Part shown: positions 7,572 through 16,856 of the stretch, in pieces
Layout: each line of letters opens with the position of its first letter
How positions within the stretch are numbered: the first letter of the stretch is position 1
Notes under the pieces: model-generated
What the model saw: only the letters and a program-made list of their open reading frames with translations
Databases searched by the model: none
What the model was told of the DNA's origin: nothing
Source of the DNA: DATFVB01 sp963714035
GTDB taxonomy: Bacteria > Acidobacteriota > Thermoanaerobaculia > UBA5066 > DATFVB01
Direction of reading: 5' to 3'
DNA length: 64,000 nucleotides
Assembly: GCA_963714035.1 (NCBI GenBank)
Contig: OY970224.1
Span: forward strand, 806,001 to 870,000
Translations under genes and position numbers: made by a program

Positions 7572-10544
7572 ATGAGCTCCGGACCGAATCCGCCGCCCGA
7601 GGGCGGCGGCGAGCTCTTCCGGGCGCTCGTCGAAAACAGCTCGGACGGGATCGCGCTGCTCGACCGCCAGGGCCGCGTCGCGTTCGCGAGCGCTCCGATC
7701 GAGCGCGTACTCGGCTTCCGGCCCGACGAGATCGCCGGAGGCGACGGGTTCGCCCTGATCCACGCGGACGATCTCGAGCGCACGCGAACCGGTCTGGCGG
7801 AGCTGATGCAGCATCCCGGCCGGACGGAAGTCACGGAATTCCGCGTTCGCCATCGCGACGGCTCGTGGCGCGAGATCGAAGGCACCGCGACGAACCGTTT
7901 CGGCGAACCGGGGATCGACGCCCTCGTCGTCAACTTCCGGGACATCACGCAGCGGAACCGGACGGAACGCGAGCTCCGCCTCCTCCAGGATGCGATGCGG
8001 AGCGTTTCCGATCTCGTGCGGATCACCGATCTCGAGGACCGCCTCCTCTTCGTCAACGCCGCGTTCCTCGAGGCCTACGGCTACCGCCCCGGCGAAATCC
8101 TGGGGCAGCCGGTCGACGCGCTCTGGTCTCCGCGCACGCCGCGGTCCCGGATCGAGGAGATCTTCCGGGAAAGCCGCCGTTCGGGCTGGAAAGGAGAGGT
8201 CGCCACGATCGCGCGCGACGGCCGGGAGATCCCCGTCGAGCTCGTGGCCTCGCCCATCCGCGACGGAAACGGCGCGGTCGTCGGCCTCATCGGCATCGGG
8301 CGCGACATCACCGAGAGGAAGGAAGCGGAACGGCTGCAGTCGGCGCTCTACCGGATCGCGGAGACCGCCTCCTCCGTCGACGACCTGAGGCAGTTCTACA
8401 CCGCGATCCATCTGATCGTCGGCGAGCTGATGGACGCGAGCAATTTCTACGTCGCGCTCCGGGATCCGGCGACCGGGCGGCTCACGTTTCCGTATTTCGC
8501 CGACGAGGCGGACACCGCTCCGCCCACCGCCGCCGCCGGGGGGCTGACCGACTACGTGATCGCGACCGGAGAGCCGCTGCTCGCCTCTCCGGAGGAGTTC
8601 GAGGCGCTGGTGCGCCGGGGCGCGGTGACGGCCCGGGGCGCCCCGTCGCTCGACTGGCTGGGCGCTCCGCTCCGGACCGAAGGAGACGTGTTCGGCGCGC
8701 TCGTCGTCCAGAGCTACACCCCCGAGCGGCGATTCGGGGAGAAGGACCGCGACATCCTGATGTTCGTGTCCCGGCACATCGCTTCCGCGATCGCGCGCCG
8801 CCGGGCCGCCGAAGCCCTCCGGGGCGCGGACCAGTTCCGGGAACGCGTGCTCGAGAGCGCCACGAACGCGATCTTCGCCCTGGACCGACGGGGCCGGTTC
8901 ACGCTCGTCAATCGCCGGGCCTGCGAGATCACCGGGTACGCGACGGACGAGCTGATCGGCTTTCCCGCGGAGCGCCTGATCCCCTTCTCGCGGCTGGCGG
9001 AAGCGCGCGCGCAGTTCCGGAAGGCGGCGCGGGACCGCGTGCCCGTCGCGCTCTTCGAAACGGACCTCGTCCGCCGCGACGGCTCCCTCGCGCCGATCAC
9101 CTTCTCGATCGCGCCGCTCTTCGCCGGCCGCCGCGTGATCGGCCTCGCGGGAACCGGGGAGGACATCACCGACCGGCGCCGGGCGCAGGAGCGGATCGAG
9201 CATCTCGCCTATCACGATGCCCTGACCGGGCTGCCGAACCACGCGCTCCTCCAGGACCGCCTGGAGATCGCCATCTCCCGCGCCCGGCACGACGGAAGGT
9301 CGATCGCCGTGCTGTTCCTGGACCTCGACCGGTTCAAGGTCGTCAACGACAGCCTCGGACATCCGATGGGCGACCGGCTGCTCCAGCGCGTCGGCGAACG
9401 GCTGACGAGCGTCGTCCGGCAGGGGGACACGGTCGCGCGGCTCGGCGGCGACGAGTTCGTCGTGGTCCTCTCCGATCTCAAGCAGGTCGAGGACGCCGCC
9501 CGGATCGGCGAGAAGATCGTCTCCGGGATCCGACTCCCTTTCCATCTCGGCGGAGAGGAGCTCTTCGTGACGACGAGCCTCGGGATCAGCGTTTTCCCGA
9601 GCGACGGCGATTCGGGGGAGACGCTGATCAAGAACGCCGACACGGCGATGTACCGCGCCAAGGAGCAGGGGCGCGACAACTTTCAGCTCTTCACGCCGGT
9701 CCTCAACGCGCGGTCCGTCAACCGCCTCGCCGTCGAGACCCGGCTCCGCCGCGCGGTCGAGAACGGGGAGCTGCGGCTCCACTATCAGCCGATCGTCGAT
9801 CTCGCGACGGGCGAGACGACGGCGATGGAAGCACTGGTCCGGTGGGAGCATCCGGAACGGGGGCTCGTTCTGCCGTCGGATTTCATCCCCCTGGCCGAGG
9901 AGACGGGCCTGATCGCGCCTCTCGGCGCCTGGGTGCTCGCGACGGCCGTCGCGCAGATCCGGCGCTGGCGCGACGCCGGGCTCCGCCCGCCGCGGGTCGC
10001 GATCAACTTCTCCCCGCGTCAGCTCGCGGTCCCCACGCTGGCCGCCGACGTCGGCCGGGCCATCCGCGACGCGGGCATCGATCCGTCGGATGTGGAGATG
10101 GAAATCACCGAAAGCGTCGCGATGAACAACCCGGAAGAAAGCCTGAGCGTCCTCTACGCGATCCGCCATCTCGGCATTCGCATCAGCATGGACGACTTCG
10201 GCACCGGCTACTCCTCGCTCGGGATGCTCAAACGCCTGCCGATCGACACCCTGAAGCTCGATCGCGCGTTCCTCCGGGACATCGACACGAGCGTCGACGA
10301 CGCGGCGATCTCGCGCGCCGTGATCGTGCTCGCGCACGGCATGAAGCTCACGGTCACCGCCGAGGGGGTGGAAACGGAGAGCCAGCTCGCGTTTCTGCGC
10401 CGGCACCGCTGCGACCATGCCCAGGGTTTCCTCCTCTGCCGCCCCGTCCCGCCCCTGAAGCTCGAGGAGACGCTCGTCCGCCGGATGGCCGCTCTCGCCC
10501 CGTCGGCCGTGGAACCCGACCCCGAACCCGATTCCGGACCCTGA
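7572..10544 (+). CDS. PAS-PAS-GAF-PAS-GGDEF-EAL cyclic-di-GMP protein
   Basis: This is a 990-residue, apparently soluble signalling protein that makes and/or degrades cyclic-di-GMP. Domains in order: PAS about 12-125, PAS about 130-250, GAF about 255-415, PAS about 420-540, GGDEF about 545-705, EAL about 715-965. The cyclase site is intact (LGGDEF) and an RQGD inhibitory I-site lies five residues before it. The phosphodiesterase site is also intact (MEALVRW, EITES, DDFGTGYSS, AEGVE). With both halves intact the net activity cannot be predicted. ATG 7572 is preferred; an ATG at 7530 would overlap the CDF stop. The tail is acidic and proline-rich. Confidence 0.93.
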   Translation: MSSGPNPPPEGGGELFRALVENSSDGIALLDRQGRVAFASAPIERVLGFRPDEIAGGDGFALIHADDLERTRTGLAELMQHPGRTEVTEFRVRHRDGSWREIEGTATNRFGEPGIDALVVNFRDITQRNRTERELRLLQDAMRSVSDLVRITDLEDRLLFVNAAFLEAYGYRPGEILGQPVDALWSPRTPRSRIEEIFRESRRSGWKGEVATIARDGREIPVELVASPIRDGNGAVVGLIGIGRDITERKEAERLQSALYRIAETASSVDDLRQFYTAIHLIVGELMDASNFYVALRDPATGRLTFPYFADEADTAPPTAAAGGLTDYVIATGEPLLASPEEFEALVRRGAVTARGAPSLDWLGAPLRTEGDVFGALVVQSYTPERRFGEKDRDILMFVSRHIASAIARRRAAEALRGADQFRERVLESATNAIFALDRRGRFTLVNRRACEITGYATDELIGFPAERLIPFSRLAEARAQFRKAARDRVPVALFETDLVRRDGSLAPITFSIAPLFAGRRVIGLAGTGEDITDRRRAQERIEHLAYHDALTGLPNHALLQDRLEIAISRARHDGRSIAVLFLDLDRFKVVNDSLGHPMGDRLLQRVGERLTSVVRQGDTVARLGGDEFVVVLSDLKQVEDAARIGEKIVSGIRLPFHLGGEELFVTTSLGISVFPSDGDSGETLIKNADTAMYRAKEQGRDNFQLFTPVLNARSVNRLAVETRLRRAVENGELRLHYQPIVDLATGETTAMEALVRWEHPERGLVLPSDFIPLAEETGLIAPLGAWVLATAVAQIRRWRDAGLRPPRVAINFSPRQLAVPTLAADVGRAIRDAGIDPSDVEMEITESVAMNNPEESLSVLYAIRHLGIRISMDDFGTGYSSLGMLKRLPIDTLKLDRAFLRDIDTSVDDAAISRAVIVLAHGMKLTVTAEGVETESQLAFLRRHRCDHAQGFLLCRPVPPLKLEETLVRRMAALAPSAVEPDPEPDSGP

Positions 10545-10620
10545 AATCCGTTCCTCCCTCCGCGGCGTATCAGAAAGCGACGCCGGGCGATCCGCTCCAG
10601 CGTCCGGAAGGAGGAACCCC

Positions 10621-12090
10621 ATGCATCGTTCCCCGCACAAGGGTCTCGCGCTCGCGCTCGCGGCGGCGGCCGGGCTCGCCGTCGTCCCGCCGCGCCCGGC
10701 GCGCGCGTCGAGCCACAGCGAGGCGCCCCTCATCTCCCTGGATCCCTCGGTCGACAACGCCGACGTCTATTTCTTCCTCGACCCGGGGCACCCGGAAAAC
10801 GCCGTCCTCCTCGCGACGTTCAACGGGCTCTCGAACCCGGCTTCCGGTCCCAACTACAAGAGCTTCGCCGAGAACGCCCGCTACGATTTCCACATCGACA
10901 ACGACGGCGACGGCGTCGAGGACGTCACGTATCGATTCCAGTTCACGAACCATCGCCGGAACGACGAGACGTTCCTGTACAACACCGGACCGATCGCGAG
11001 CGTCTCCGATCCGAACCTGAACGTCTACCAGACGTACACGATCGAGAAGATCGTCGGGCCGTCGGCGAACCCCTCGCCGAGCCGGGTCACCGTCGTCGGC
11101 GGCGGTGACGCGGCGCCCTTCTACACGGTGCCCTGGAACGTCGGTCCGAAGTCGTATCCGAACGGCGCCTACCATTCCCTCACGGACGGGATCTACGAGA
11201 CGGTGGACGGAGTCAAGGTCGCGGCGGCGCCGCGCGCCGATCCCTTCTTCGTCGATCTCGGAATGATCTTCGACCTCGTCAATCTCGACGCCCCCGGCAG
11301 GCCGGGAGTGGGTCTCGGGAACCACGGCGGAGGGAAGAACACCCTCAACGGCTTCAACGTCATGGCGATCATGATGGAGGTGCCGGTCAAGAACCTCACG
11401 CGGAAACACGACCGGCCGGCGACCGCGTCCGACCCCGACGCGGTCCTGGGCCTCTGGTCGAGCACGAGCCGGCGGACGATGCGCGTCTTCAACGGCGACG
11501 GAACGACGACCGAGTCCGGCGATTTCGTGCAGGTTTCGCGGCTCGGCGAGCCGCTCATCAACGAAGTGCTGATCGCGCTCGGAGACAAGGACCGGTGGAA
11601 CGCGACGTCTCCGAAGGACGACGCCGCGTTCGTCGACGAGTATTACCGCCATCCGGGGCTCGCGGCCACCCTCCACGCGCTCTTCGGCGTGAACGTCCCC
11701 GCCGAGCCGCGCGAGGACATCGTGGCGGCGCTCGCCACGGGGATTCCGGGACTCAATTCCCGCCCGGGCGAGCAGGAGGCCGACGAGATCCGGCTGAACG
11801 TCGCGATCCCGCCGGTGCCGATCGCCGAGGCCAATTCGCTCGGCGTGCTGGGAGGCGACCTCGCCGGATTCCCGAACGGCCGCCGCCCGTGCGACGACGT
11901 CGTGGACATCGAGCTTCGGGTCGTGGCGGGGGTGCTCGTCGACGGATTCGACGTCGCTCCCAACAACGAGCTCGGGGACGGCGTCGACACGCCCGATCCT
12001 GCCTGCGCCCCCGGATTTCCCTTCATGCGGACCCCGTATTCGGCGTTCGACGACCAGCACGCGGGGCCGGCCCGGCCGACCCACGACTGA
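10621..12090 (+). CDS. DUF4331 exported protein
   Basis: This is a 489-residue secreted or periplasmic protein. The signal peptide ends at ARASS, and the mature N-terminus reads SSHSEAPLISLDPSVDNAD, the DUF4331 signature (S-H-R/S-E-A-P-x-I). Further family blocks are DNDGDGVEDVTYRF, PWNVGPKSYP, GMIFDLVNLD and GFNVMAIMMEVP. A strong GGAGGA lies 6 nt before the ATG. The function is unknown. In this window it leads a block with a TPR protein and two NicO/NiCoT-type metal transporters, spaced 6 bp or less or overlapping, so a role in metal binding or sensing outside the cytoplasm is a reasonable guess, not a finding. Confidence 0.9.
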   Translation: MHRSPHKGLALALAAAAGLAVVPPRPARASSHSEAPLISLDPSVDNADVYFFLDPGHPENAVLLATFNGLSNPASGPNYKSFAENARYDFHIDNDGDGVEDVTYRFQFTNHRRNDETFLYNTGPIASVSDPNLNVYQTYTIEKIVGPSANPSPSRVTVVGGGDAAPFYTVPWNVGPKSYPNGAYHSLTDGIYETVDGVKVAAAPRADPFFVDLGMIFDLVNLDAPGRPGVGLGNHGGGKNTLNGFNVMAIMMEVPVKNLTRKHDRPATASDPDAVLGLWSSTSRRTMRVFNGDGTTTESGDFVQVSRLGEPLINEVLIALGDKDRWNATSPKDDAAFVDEYYRHPGLAATLHALFGVNVPAEPREDIVAALATGIPGLNSRPGEQEADEIRLNVAIPPVPIAEANSLGVLGGDLAGFPNGRRPCDDVVDIELRVVAGVLVDGFDVAPNNELGDGVDTPDPACAPGFPFMRTPYSAFDDQHAGPARPTHD

Positions 12091-12096
12091 GCGACG

Positions 12097-13428
12097 ATGG
12101 AGCCGCGAACGATCCGCCTTTCTTCCCGCCGGGGCGCCCTGCGCCCCGGCGGTCTCCTCCTTCTCATCGCCGCAACGTGGGGGACGGCGGGGCTCCGCTC
12201 CGTGGCGGCCGATCCCCTCGAAGACGGATTGCGCGCCGCCCGGGAGACCTGTCGGCGCGCCCCCGGCTCGGTTGCGGCCCTCGATCGGCTCGCCGCGCTC
12301 GAGCTCCGAAGCTATCGGGTGACCCACGCCGCGGAGACCCTCGCATCGGCGCGCGAATGCGTCGACCGCGCGCTCGCGCTGTCGCCCGGCGACTTCGACG
12401 CCCGTCGATTCCGGGCCGCGATCCATCTCGTCGAGCACCGTTTCGACGAAGTGGATCGCGAAGCGACCGTTCTGCAGACGGAGCGCCCGGCCGACACCGA
12501 CGTGCTCGGGATGATCGCGGACGCCCGGATGGAATCCGGAAAGTATCCCGAGGCGCTCGCCGTGATCCAGGAGATGGTCGACCGGCGTCCCGGACTGCCG
12601 GCTTACACGCGGGTCTCGTACGCGCGGGAAATCCTCGGCGATCTCGCCGGCGCCCTCCGGGCGATGGACGCGGCCATCGCGGCCGCCGACCCCGCCGACC
12701 CCGAGGGGCTCGCATGGTGCCTCGCCCGGTCGGGCCTTCTCTGCCGGAAAGCGGGGCTCGCCGAGGAGGCCGTCCGCCGCTTCGAGCGCGCCCGGTCCGC
12801 CTTCCCCCGTTCGCCGTACGCCTGGGAGGGAATCGGCTGGTCGGCGCTCGCGCGGGGAGACGCGCGATCCGCGGAAGCCGCGTTCGAAAAGGCCTTCGAG
12901 ATCGTTCCCTGGCCGCAATATGCCGTCGAACTGCGCGAGACCGCGGCCGCCCGGAACCGCCTCGACGAGGTGCGCCGGTGGGACGGCGTCCTGCACGCTA
13001 TCGAGCGAATCGGAAACGAGGCCGGCCTCTTCAACCGCGTGCTCGCCCTCTGGGAGGCGGACAACGGCGACCCCGGACGCGCCGTCTCGATGGCGGCCGG
13101 AGAGCTCGCCTCGCGGAAGGACGTGTACGGATGGGATGCCTATGCGTGGGTCCTTTATCGCGCCGGACGGGTTTCCGAAGCGGCCGACGCCGCGAGACAG
13201 TCCCTCGCGAAAGGCACGCAGGACCCGGTGCTCGGGGCGCATGCCGGGTTGATCTTCGCCGCGGCGGGGAATTCCGATGCCTCCCGGCTTCTGCGGTCCG
13301 CCGCCGACATGCCTTCGGCTCTCCTTCCCTCTCTCGCGCGCGAAGTGGCCGCGAGCAAGGTCCGGATCGACGCGCAACGCCTGGCGCCGGAGGGAACGGG
13401 CGCGCCCCCCCTCGGGATCGCCCGATGA
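12097..13428 (+). CDS. TPR-repeat exported protein
   Basis: This is a 443-residue protein with an N-terminal hydrophobic stretch GGLLLLIAATWGTAG that looks like a signal peptide or anchor. Helical pairs with TPR character follow through to about residue 420, for example YPEALAVIQEMVDRRPGLPAY, LAEEAVRRFERARSAFPRSP and ARSAEAAFEKAFEIVPWPQY. TPR arrays mediate protein contacts, so it may scaffold the DUF4331 protein or the transporter that follows. It starts 6 bp after the DUF4331 stop and its own stop overlaps the next start (ATGA), so translation is probably coupled. No catalytic motif is seen. Confidence 0.85.
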   Translation: MEPRTIRLSSRRGALRPGGLLLLIAATWGTAGLRSVAADPLEDGLRAARETCRRAPGSVAALDRLAALELRSYRVTHAAETLASARECVDRALALSPGDFDARRFRAAIHLVEHRFDEVDREATVLQTERPADTDVLGMIADARMESGKYPEALAVIQEMVDRRPGLPAYTRVSYAREILGDLAGALRAMDAAIAAADPADPEGLAWCLARSGLLCRKAGLAEEAVRRFERARSAFPRSPYAWEGIGWSALARGDARSAEAAFEKAFEIVPWPQYAVELRETAAARNRLDEVRRWDGVLHAIERIGNEAGLFNRVLALWEADNGDPGRAVSMAAGELASRKDVYGWDAYAWVLYRAGRVSEAADAARQSLAKGTQDPVLGAHAGLIFAAAGNSDASRLLRSAADMPSALLPSLAREVAASKVRIDAQRLAPEGTGAPPLGIAR

Positions 13429-14888
13429 AGAAGACCCTTCTCCTGGCCGCAACGGTCCTCGCGGCAGGGGCCGCCGCCGCGCACCCGATGGGCAACTTCA
13501 GCGTCAATCGTTACGCGCGCCTCGAGCCGTCGCGGGAAGGTCTCCGCATCGTCTACCTCGTGGACTTCGCCGAGATCCCGACGTTCCAGGAAACCTCGAT
13601 TTTTCCCCCGCTCGCCGCCGAACGTGATCCCGCGGCTCTCGACGCCTCCCCGGATGCCGCCCGCCTCGCGGGCAGGCTCGCCCGGCAGTGGATCTCCGGG
13701 CTCTCGGTGCGCGACGCGGGCGTCCGGCTGTCGCTCCGAATCCGCTCCCGCTCCCTGAAGTTCGCCGAAGGGGCGGCCGGGCTTCCGACGATGAAGCTCT
13801 CGCTCCTCCTCGAAGCTCCCTGGCGGGACGGGTCGGCGGCATCGGTCCAGTACGACGACTCGAATGCTCCCGATCGGCTCGGCTGGCGCGAGGTCGTCCT
13901 GCGGCCCCTCGCCGGGGTGGTCGTCCGCGGCGCCGACGTCGACTCGACGGATCGAAGCGCGGCGCTGACGCGCTATCCGGCCGATCCGACCGCGGACGTT
14001 CCGAACGCGGTGGGGGCGCGATTTCGGGCGGAAGGGCTCGTCCCCCGCGCGACCCGACGCGACCCTCCCCGCGAGGCCGCGCCGGCCCGGGAATCCACTC
14101 TCCCGGTCCGCATCGCCGCGCCGCCTCCGGGTCAGACGTCCCGCGGCGGCCGGCGAGACCGATTCGCCGAGCTCGTCGCGGCGCGCCGGCTCACCCCCAC
14201 GCTCGTTCTCCTGTCGCTCGCCGTCGCGTTCGCGCTGGGCGGCCTGCACGCCCTTTCGCCCGGGCACGGGAAGACCGTCGTCGCCGCCTATCTGGTCGGC
14301 TCGCGGGGCAAGGCCCGACACGCCCTCCTCCTCGGCGTCGTCGTCACCGCTTCGCACACCGCGGGGGTCTTCGCCCTCGGGCTCGTAACCCTCGCCCTCT
14401 CCCGGGCGATCGTGCCGGAGGCGCTATATCCCGCCATCCAGCTCTTTTCCGGTGTCGCGATCGTCGCGACCGGCGTCGGGCTCTTTCTGCGCCGCCTGCG
14501 GACGGCCGATCCGGACGCGCACGGCCACTCGCACGACGTCGACATCCCGGCAGAGGCTCCGGCCGCTTCCGCGTTGATCGCGCTCGGCGTCTCCGGCGGA
14601 ATCCTGCCCTGCCCTTCCGCGCTCGTCGTGCTGCTCTCGGCGATCGCGCTCCACCGCGTCGGTTTCGGCCTGCTCCTCATCGTCGCGTTCTCCGCGGGCC
14701 TCGCCTCGGTCCTCTCGGGGATCGGAATCCTCGTCGTCCGGGCGGGCGCCGCGCTCTCCCGATTCCGCCCGTCCGGCGCCTGGATGCGCCGCCTCCCTGC
14801 GTTCTCCGCCCTCCTCATCGGAATCCTCGGCGCCGTGATCGCCGTCCGCGCCCTCCCCGACGTCCACCGCCTTTTCCTCGCGAGGTGA
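13425..14888 (+). CDS. NicO/HupE-type nickel-cobalt transporter with periplasmic N-domain
   Basis: This is a 487-residue protein. Signal peptide 1-19 is followed by HPMGNFSVNRYARLEP, a conserved start for the extracytoplasmic domain (to about residue 250). The membrane part then carries GLHALSPGHGKTVVAAYLVG (metal-path histidines), a TASHTAGVF segment, a histidine-rich loop DAHGHSHD and GGILPCPSALVVLL, which are NicO-family marks. Homologues move Ni2+ or Co2+; the direction is not certain. It starts on the ATGA overlapping the TPR stop and is followed 4 bp later by a NiCoT-type gene. Confidence 0.88.
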   Translation: MKKTLLLAATVLAAGAAAAHPMGNFSVNRYARLEPSREGLRIVYLVDFAEIPTFQETSIFPPLAAERDPAALDASPDAARLAGRLARQWISGLSVRDAGVRLSLRIRSRSLKFAEGAAGLPTMKLSLLLEAPWRDGSAASVQYDDSNAPDRLGWREVVLRPLAGVVVRGADVDSTDRSAALTRYPADPTADVPNAVGARFRAEGLVPRATRRDPPREAAPARESTLPVRIAAPPPGQTSRGGRRDRFAELVAARRLTPTLVLLSLAVAFALGGLHALSPGHGKTVVAAYLVGSRGKARHALLLGVVVTASHTAGVFALGLVTLALSRAIVPEALYPAIQLFSGVAIVATGVGLFLRRLRTADPDAHGHSHDVDIPAEAPAASALIALGVSGGILPCPSALVVLLSAIALHRVGFGLLLIVAFSAGLASVLSGIGILVVRAGAALSRFRPSGAWMRRLPAFSALLIGILGAVIAVRALPDVHRLFLAR

Positions 14889-14892
14889 ATCG

Positions 14893-15597
14893 ATGAACGG
14901 ATCTCTGCTCGGAACCCTGGCTCTCGGACTCGTGCTCGGGTTGAAGCATGCCCTCGACGCCGACCATCTCGTCGCCGTCTCGACGATCGTCGGACGCGAG
15001 AAATCGATCTGGAAGTCCTCCCTCGTGGGGATCGTCTGGGGCGCGGGACACACGGCCTCGCTCTTCGTCGCGGCGGTCGCCGTCATCCTGCTCCGCTGGA
15101 CGATCTCTCCGCGCGCGGCGGCGGGAATGGAGGTCGCCGTCGGCGCGATGCTCGTCCTCCTCGGCCTCGACCTCCTGCGGCGCGTGCTGCGCGGCGAAAT
15201 CGCCGCCCACTCGCACGATCCGGCCCGCGGCGGGCACGTCCATCCCGGCGTCCTCCCGCCTCCGGCCGCGCCTCGCGGGAATCCCGCCGGCGTCGGCAAG
15301 CGGCCGTTCGTCATCGGGCTCGTCCACGGCCTCGCCGGGAGCGCCGCGCTCATGCTCTTCGTGCTCTCGACGATCTCCAATCCCTGGCTCGGCGTCCTCT
15401 ACGTCGTCGTCTTCGGCGCCGGCACGATCGGCGGCATGCTCGTCATGTCCACGCTTCTCGGTCTTCCGCTGGCGCTGGCGCAACGGACGGTCTCGGGACT
15501 GGCCGGGAAGATCCAGTTCCTCGCGGGCGTCGGCTCGGTCGGGTTCGGCGTCTTCTACGCCTGGCACACGGCGGTCGCCGAAGGCCTGCTGCATTGA
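14893..15597 (+). CDS. NiCoT-like/UreH-like metal permease
   Basis: This is a 234-residue membrane protein of about six segments. The TM2-like motif LKHALDADHLVAVST has the H-x4-D-H signature that defines nickel/cobalt transporters. GIVWGAGHTASLF and IGLVHGLAGSAALML carry further conserved His and Gly residues. The central loop has HSHDPARGGHVHPG, a possible metal-gathering stretch. It lies 4 bp after the NicO gene, so two permeases of the same superfamily are produced together, perhaps with opposite directions or as partners. This ends the DUF4331 block. The 15598-15735 spacer shows nothing else clear. Confidence 0.85.
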   Translation: MNGSLLGTLALGLVLGLKHALDADHLVAVSTIVGREKSIWKSSLVGIVWGAGHTASLFVAAVAVILLRWTISPRAAAGMEVAVGAMLVLLGLDLLRRVLRGEIAAHSHDPARGGHVHPGVLPPPAAPRGNPAGVGKRPFVIGLVHGLAGSAALMLFVLSTISNPWLGVLYVVVFGAGTIGGMLVMSTLLGLPLALAQRTVSGLAGKIQFLAGVGSVGFGVFYAWHTAVAEGLLH

Positions 15598-15735
15598 ATC
15601 CGTTCGGACGGCGGCCGCGTCCCACGCCGTGAATCCGGACATCGTGGGGAAGAAATAGGGAAGGCGACCTCGCCGGATCGGCGATGCGGCGGACCGCGCG
15701 GCCCCGGCGCATCCCCTTCGCGTTCCGGCGGCCGG

Positions 15736-15741
15736 TATAAT
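15736..15741 (+). promoter_or_regulatory. -10 box TATAAT upstream of cupin-ECF operon
   Basis: A perfect TATAAT lies 7 nt before an ATG at 15749. That ATG opens only an 8-codon frame (MPDSFRTP), whose TGA overlaps a second ATG at 15772. No clear -35 box is present. It probably drives the cupin, sigma and anti-sigma genes. Confidence 0.55.
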
Positions 15742-15803
15742 TTCCGCGATGCCGGACTCCTTCAGGACTCCATGACCGCCGGGGGGAAGATCTCGACGAC
15801 GCC

Positions 15804-16268
15804 TTGATCGCGTCGCTCGCCCGAGCCGTGGCGCCGGTCGAGCCGCGCGCGGGCGCTCGGGAGCGTCTGCTCTCGGCGGCTCGAGCGGAAGGGGCGGCGC
15901 GCCGCCCGGAGGGATTCTTCGAGGTTCACCCGGGCGTCACGGGCGTCCGGACATCGACGGCTTCCTGGCTTTCCTCGCCCATTCCCGGAATCGAGTACAA
16001 GCTCGTCGCCCGGGACCCGGAACGCGGCACGCGCACTCAACTCGTGCGCTTCGCCGCCGGCGCACGATACCCGCGGCATCGTCATGCGGGGACCGAGGAG
16101 ATCTTCCTTCTCGAAGGGTCGGTCGAGGTCAACGGGGTCCTCCTCCTCGCCGGCGACTACTGCCGGTCGGAGCCCGGGACCGAGGAGTTCGGGACCCGGT
16201 CCGAAACGGGCGGCCTCGCATTGATCGTGTCCTCCGAGCGCGACGAAATCGTCGCCGAACGGCCTTAG
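15804..16268 (+). CDS. Cupin-domain protein, ChrR-like (5' end uncertain, possible frameshift)
   Basis: This is a protein of about 154 residues, with a helical N-terminus and a cupin barrel marked by YPRHRHAGTEEIFLLEGSVEVNG (metal-binding His pair plus Glu). It resembles the C-terminal half of ChrR-type anti-sigma factors, which sense oxidants or metals, but lacks a zinc-binding anti-sigma domain. The only in-frame start is a TTG at 15804. Upstream codons in the same frame read GEDLDDA, and one extra G in the GGGGGG run at 15781-15786 would join this to ATG 15772 as MTAGGEDLDDAL. It lies 6 bp before an ECF sigma factor. Confidence 0.75.
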   Translation: MIASLARAVAPVEPRAGARERLLSAARAEGAARRPEGFFEVHPGVTGVRTSTASWLSSPIPGIEYKLVARDPERGTRTQLVRFAAGARYPRHRHAGTEEIFLLEGSVEVNGVLLLAGDYCRSEPGTEEFGTRSETGGLALIVSSERDEIVAERP

Positions 16269-16274
16269 GCGACG

Positions 16275-16856
16275 ATGACTTCCGATCCTTCCGACGCCCC
16301 CCTCCTCGAGCGGATCGCGCGCGGCGACGCCGACGCCCTGGGCGTCCTGTACGACCGCCATGCGCCGCGCGTGCTCGGCCTGACCGCCCGGATCCTGTCC
16401 GACAGGGATGAGGCCGAGGACGTCCTCCAGGAAGTGTTCCTCCAGATCTGGCGCGCGCCGGAGCGGTTCAACGCCTCGCGGGGCTCGGTGCTGACCTGGC
16501 TCCTCGTCCTCGCGCGCAGCCGCGCGATCGACCGCCTTCGCGCCCTGCGCCGCCGCGGGCGGGACCGGCACGTCGACATCGCCGACGTGGTCGTCGCCGC
16601 CTCCGGCGATCTCGAGCGGGAGACGCAGAATTCCCAGGACGCCGACGGCATTCGCCGGGTGCTCGCCACACTCCCGGCGGACCAGCGCCGCGCGCTCGAG
16701 CTCGCGTACTTCGAGGGATACACCCAGTCGGAGATCGCCGAGCTGACGGGCGCCCCTCTCGGCACCGTCAAGACGCGCCTTCGGCAGGGAATGATGAAAC
16801 TGCGCGACGGCTTCCGGACGTATTCCGAAGGTGGAGAGACGTTTGCGTCACTCTGA
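16275..16856 (+). CDS. ECF-type RNA polymerase sigma factor
   Basis: This is a 193-residue extracytoplasmic-function sigma factor. Region 2 covers about residues 12-85 (LYDRHAPRVLGLTARIL, DEAEDVLQEVFLQIW, TWLLVLARSRAIDRLR). Region 4 covers about 125-180, with the helix-turn-helix YFEGYTQSEIAELTGAPLGTVKTRLRQG. The length and the separate sigma-70 regions without region 1 or 3 fit the ECF group, close to SigK/RskA-paired types. It sits between the cupin gene (6-bp gap) and an RskA-like anti-sigma gene that overlaps it by 26 nt, so it is probably held inactive by the latter. Its regulon is unknown; neighbouring DUF4331 and ZIP genes are candidates. Confidence 0.93.
   Translation: MTSDPSDAPLLERIARGDADALGVLYDRHAPRVLGLTARILSDRDEAEDVLQEVFLQIWRAPERFNASRGSVLTWLLVLARSRAIDRLRALRRRGRDRHVDIADVVVAASGDLERETQNSQDADGIRRVLATLPADQRRALELAYFEGYTQSEIAELTGAPLGTVKTRLRQGMMKLRDGFRTYSEGGETFASL

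Noticed and set aside
6584..8056. N-terminal extension of the Gre-type gene to 8056
   Set aside because: It would run antisense through the CDF gene; a promoter box at 6590 supports the start at 6583.
7368..10757. Long minus-strand open frame opposite the GGDEF/EAL gene
   Set aside because: No recognisable motif, composition of an antisense shadow; the opposite strand has six clear domains with intact active sites.
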